A DNA stretch of 64,000 bases from Aureliella helgolandensis (GTDB taxonomy: Bacteria; Planctomycetota; Planctomycetia; Pirellulales; Pirellulaceae): NCBI RefSeq assembly GCF_007752135.1, contig NZ_CP036298.1:3782001-3846000 (forward strand). Direction: 5' to 3'. The position numbers and the translations under genes are program-made. The notes under the pieces were generated by a model, which searched no databases, was not told where the DNA came from, and saw nothing but the letters and a program-made list of their open reading frames with translations. This document shows positions 63,811 through 64,000 of the stretch, one piece after another; positions within the stretch are counted from its first letter, which is position 1; each line of letters starts with the position of its first letter.

Positions 63811-64000
63811 CTGCAAGGCGACGTTGCTACGGAGCATGGGGGCTATCGAAATTGCAATCTGTCGCTTAAGTGGGGCAGCAGTCGATGTTGTTACAACGGC
63901 ATGCCAAGTACGATTCTAGCGTTGAAATTCGAAATGCGAGTAGAGCACTGATCTGCCACACAACGGGTGCATTATCAATCGGCTGGATGCCTTGCAGCTG

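Overview
The window looks like chromosomal DNA of a planctomycete, most likely a marine or freshwater Pirellulaceae (Rhodopirellula-like) bacterium. The signs are a PVC-type beta-propeller/CxxCH cytochrome with a PA14 domain, a secreted sulfatase, a BlaI regulator paired with an M56/BlaR1-type sensor carrying a very long carboxypeptidase-regulatory-like tail, an ECF sigma/anti-sigma operon feeding secreted YHYH proteins, long spacers full of repeats, weak or variable ribosome binding sites and frequent ATGA start/stop overlaps. Only one RNA gene is visible, an initiator tRNA-Met. There is no rRNA and no CRISPR array.

1-11.7 kb is a DNA phosphorothioation (Dnd) island. A translationally coupled operon (end of a restriction-type SF2 helicase, a 60-aa protein, DndD, a small Dnd-associated protein) runs rightward. 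It faces a leftward DGQHR/DndB-like gene. Divergent from that gene runs a set made of an SBD-HNH phosphorothioate-recognising nuclease, an unknown 164-aa protein and a Dnd-associated methyltransferase with an extra C-terminal region. An IS21-family element (3810-6517, 6-bp target duplication GTCAGT) lies inside the DndB-like gene and cuts one 606-codon reading frame in two; both halves still read in frame across the insertion point. DndC and DndE are not in the window and may lie to its left.

12-20 kb holds a leftward three-domain secreted protein (SGNH esterase, sialidase-like propeller, metallophosphoesterase), an array of about five copies of a roughly 350-530-bp non-coding repeat containing a 14-bp minisatellite, a DUF3806-like gene, and an intact IS4-family element (17833-19521) whose 148-bp non-autonomous derivative sits at 56559-56706.

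20-29 kb holds a cysteine-rich exported protein divergent from an operon of a DUF2202 ferritin-like protein, a sensor kinase and a sigma54-type response regulator. A small membrane protein, an exported DsrE-like protein and more copies of the dispersed repeat follow. 28.7-37.5 kb holds the BlaI/BlaR1 pair behind a promoter with a clear operator, then an arylsulfatase with a strong terminator.

38-46 kb holds the sigma/anti-sigma/secreted protein/YHYH operon, an AAA ATPase with its own palindromic operator, and a MarR regulator with an apparently leaderless promoter next to a flavin-dependent-halogenase-like gene. 46-54 kb holds the large PVC cytochrome flanked by two gene remnants (IS256/mutator transposase and a DUF1593-like gene), unknown secreted and membrane proteins, and tRNA-fMet. 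54-64 kb is more housekeeping in character: a methyltransferase, a Tex-like S1 protein with two long Ala/Glu-rich insertions, a DinB-fold protein, an exported peroxiredoxin-like protein and a sodium:solute symporter.
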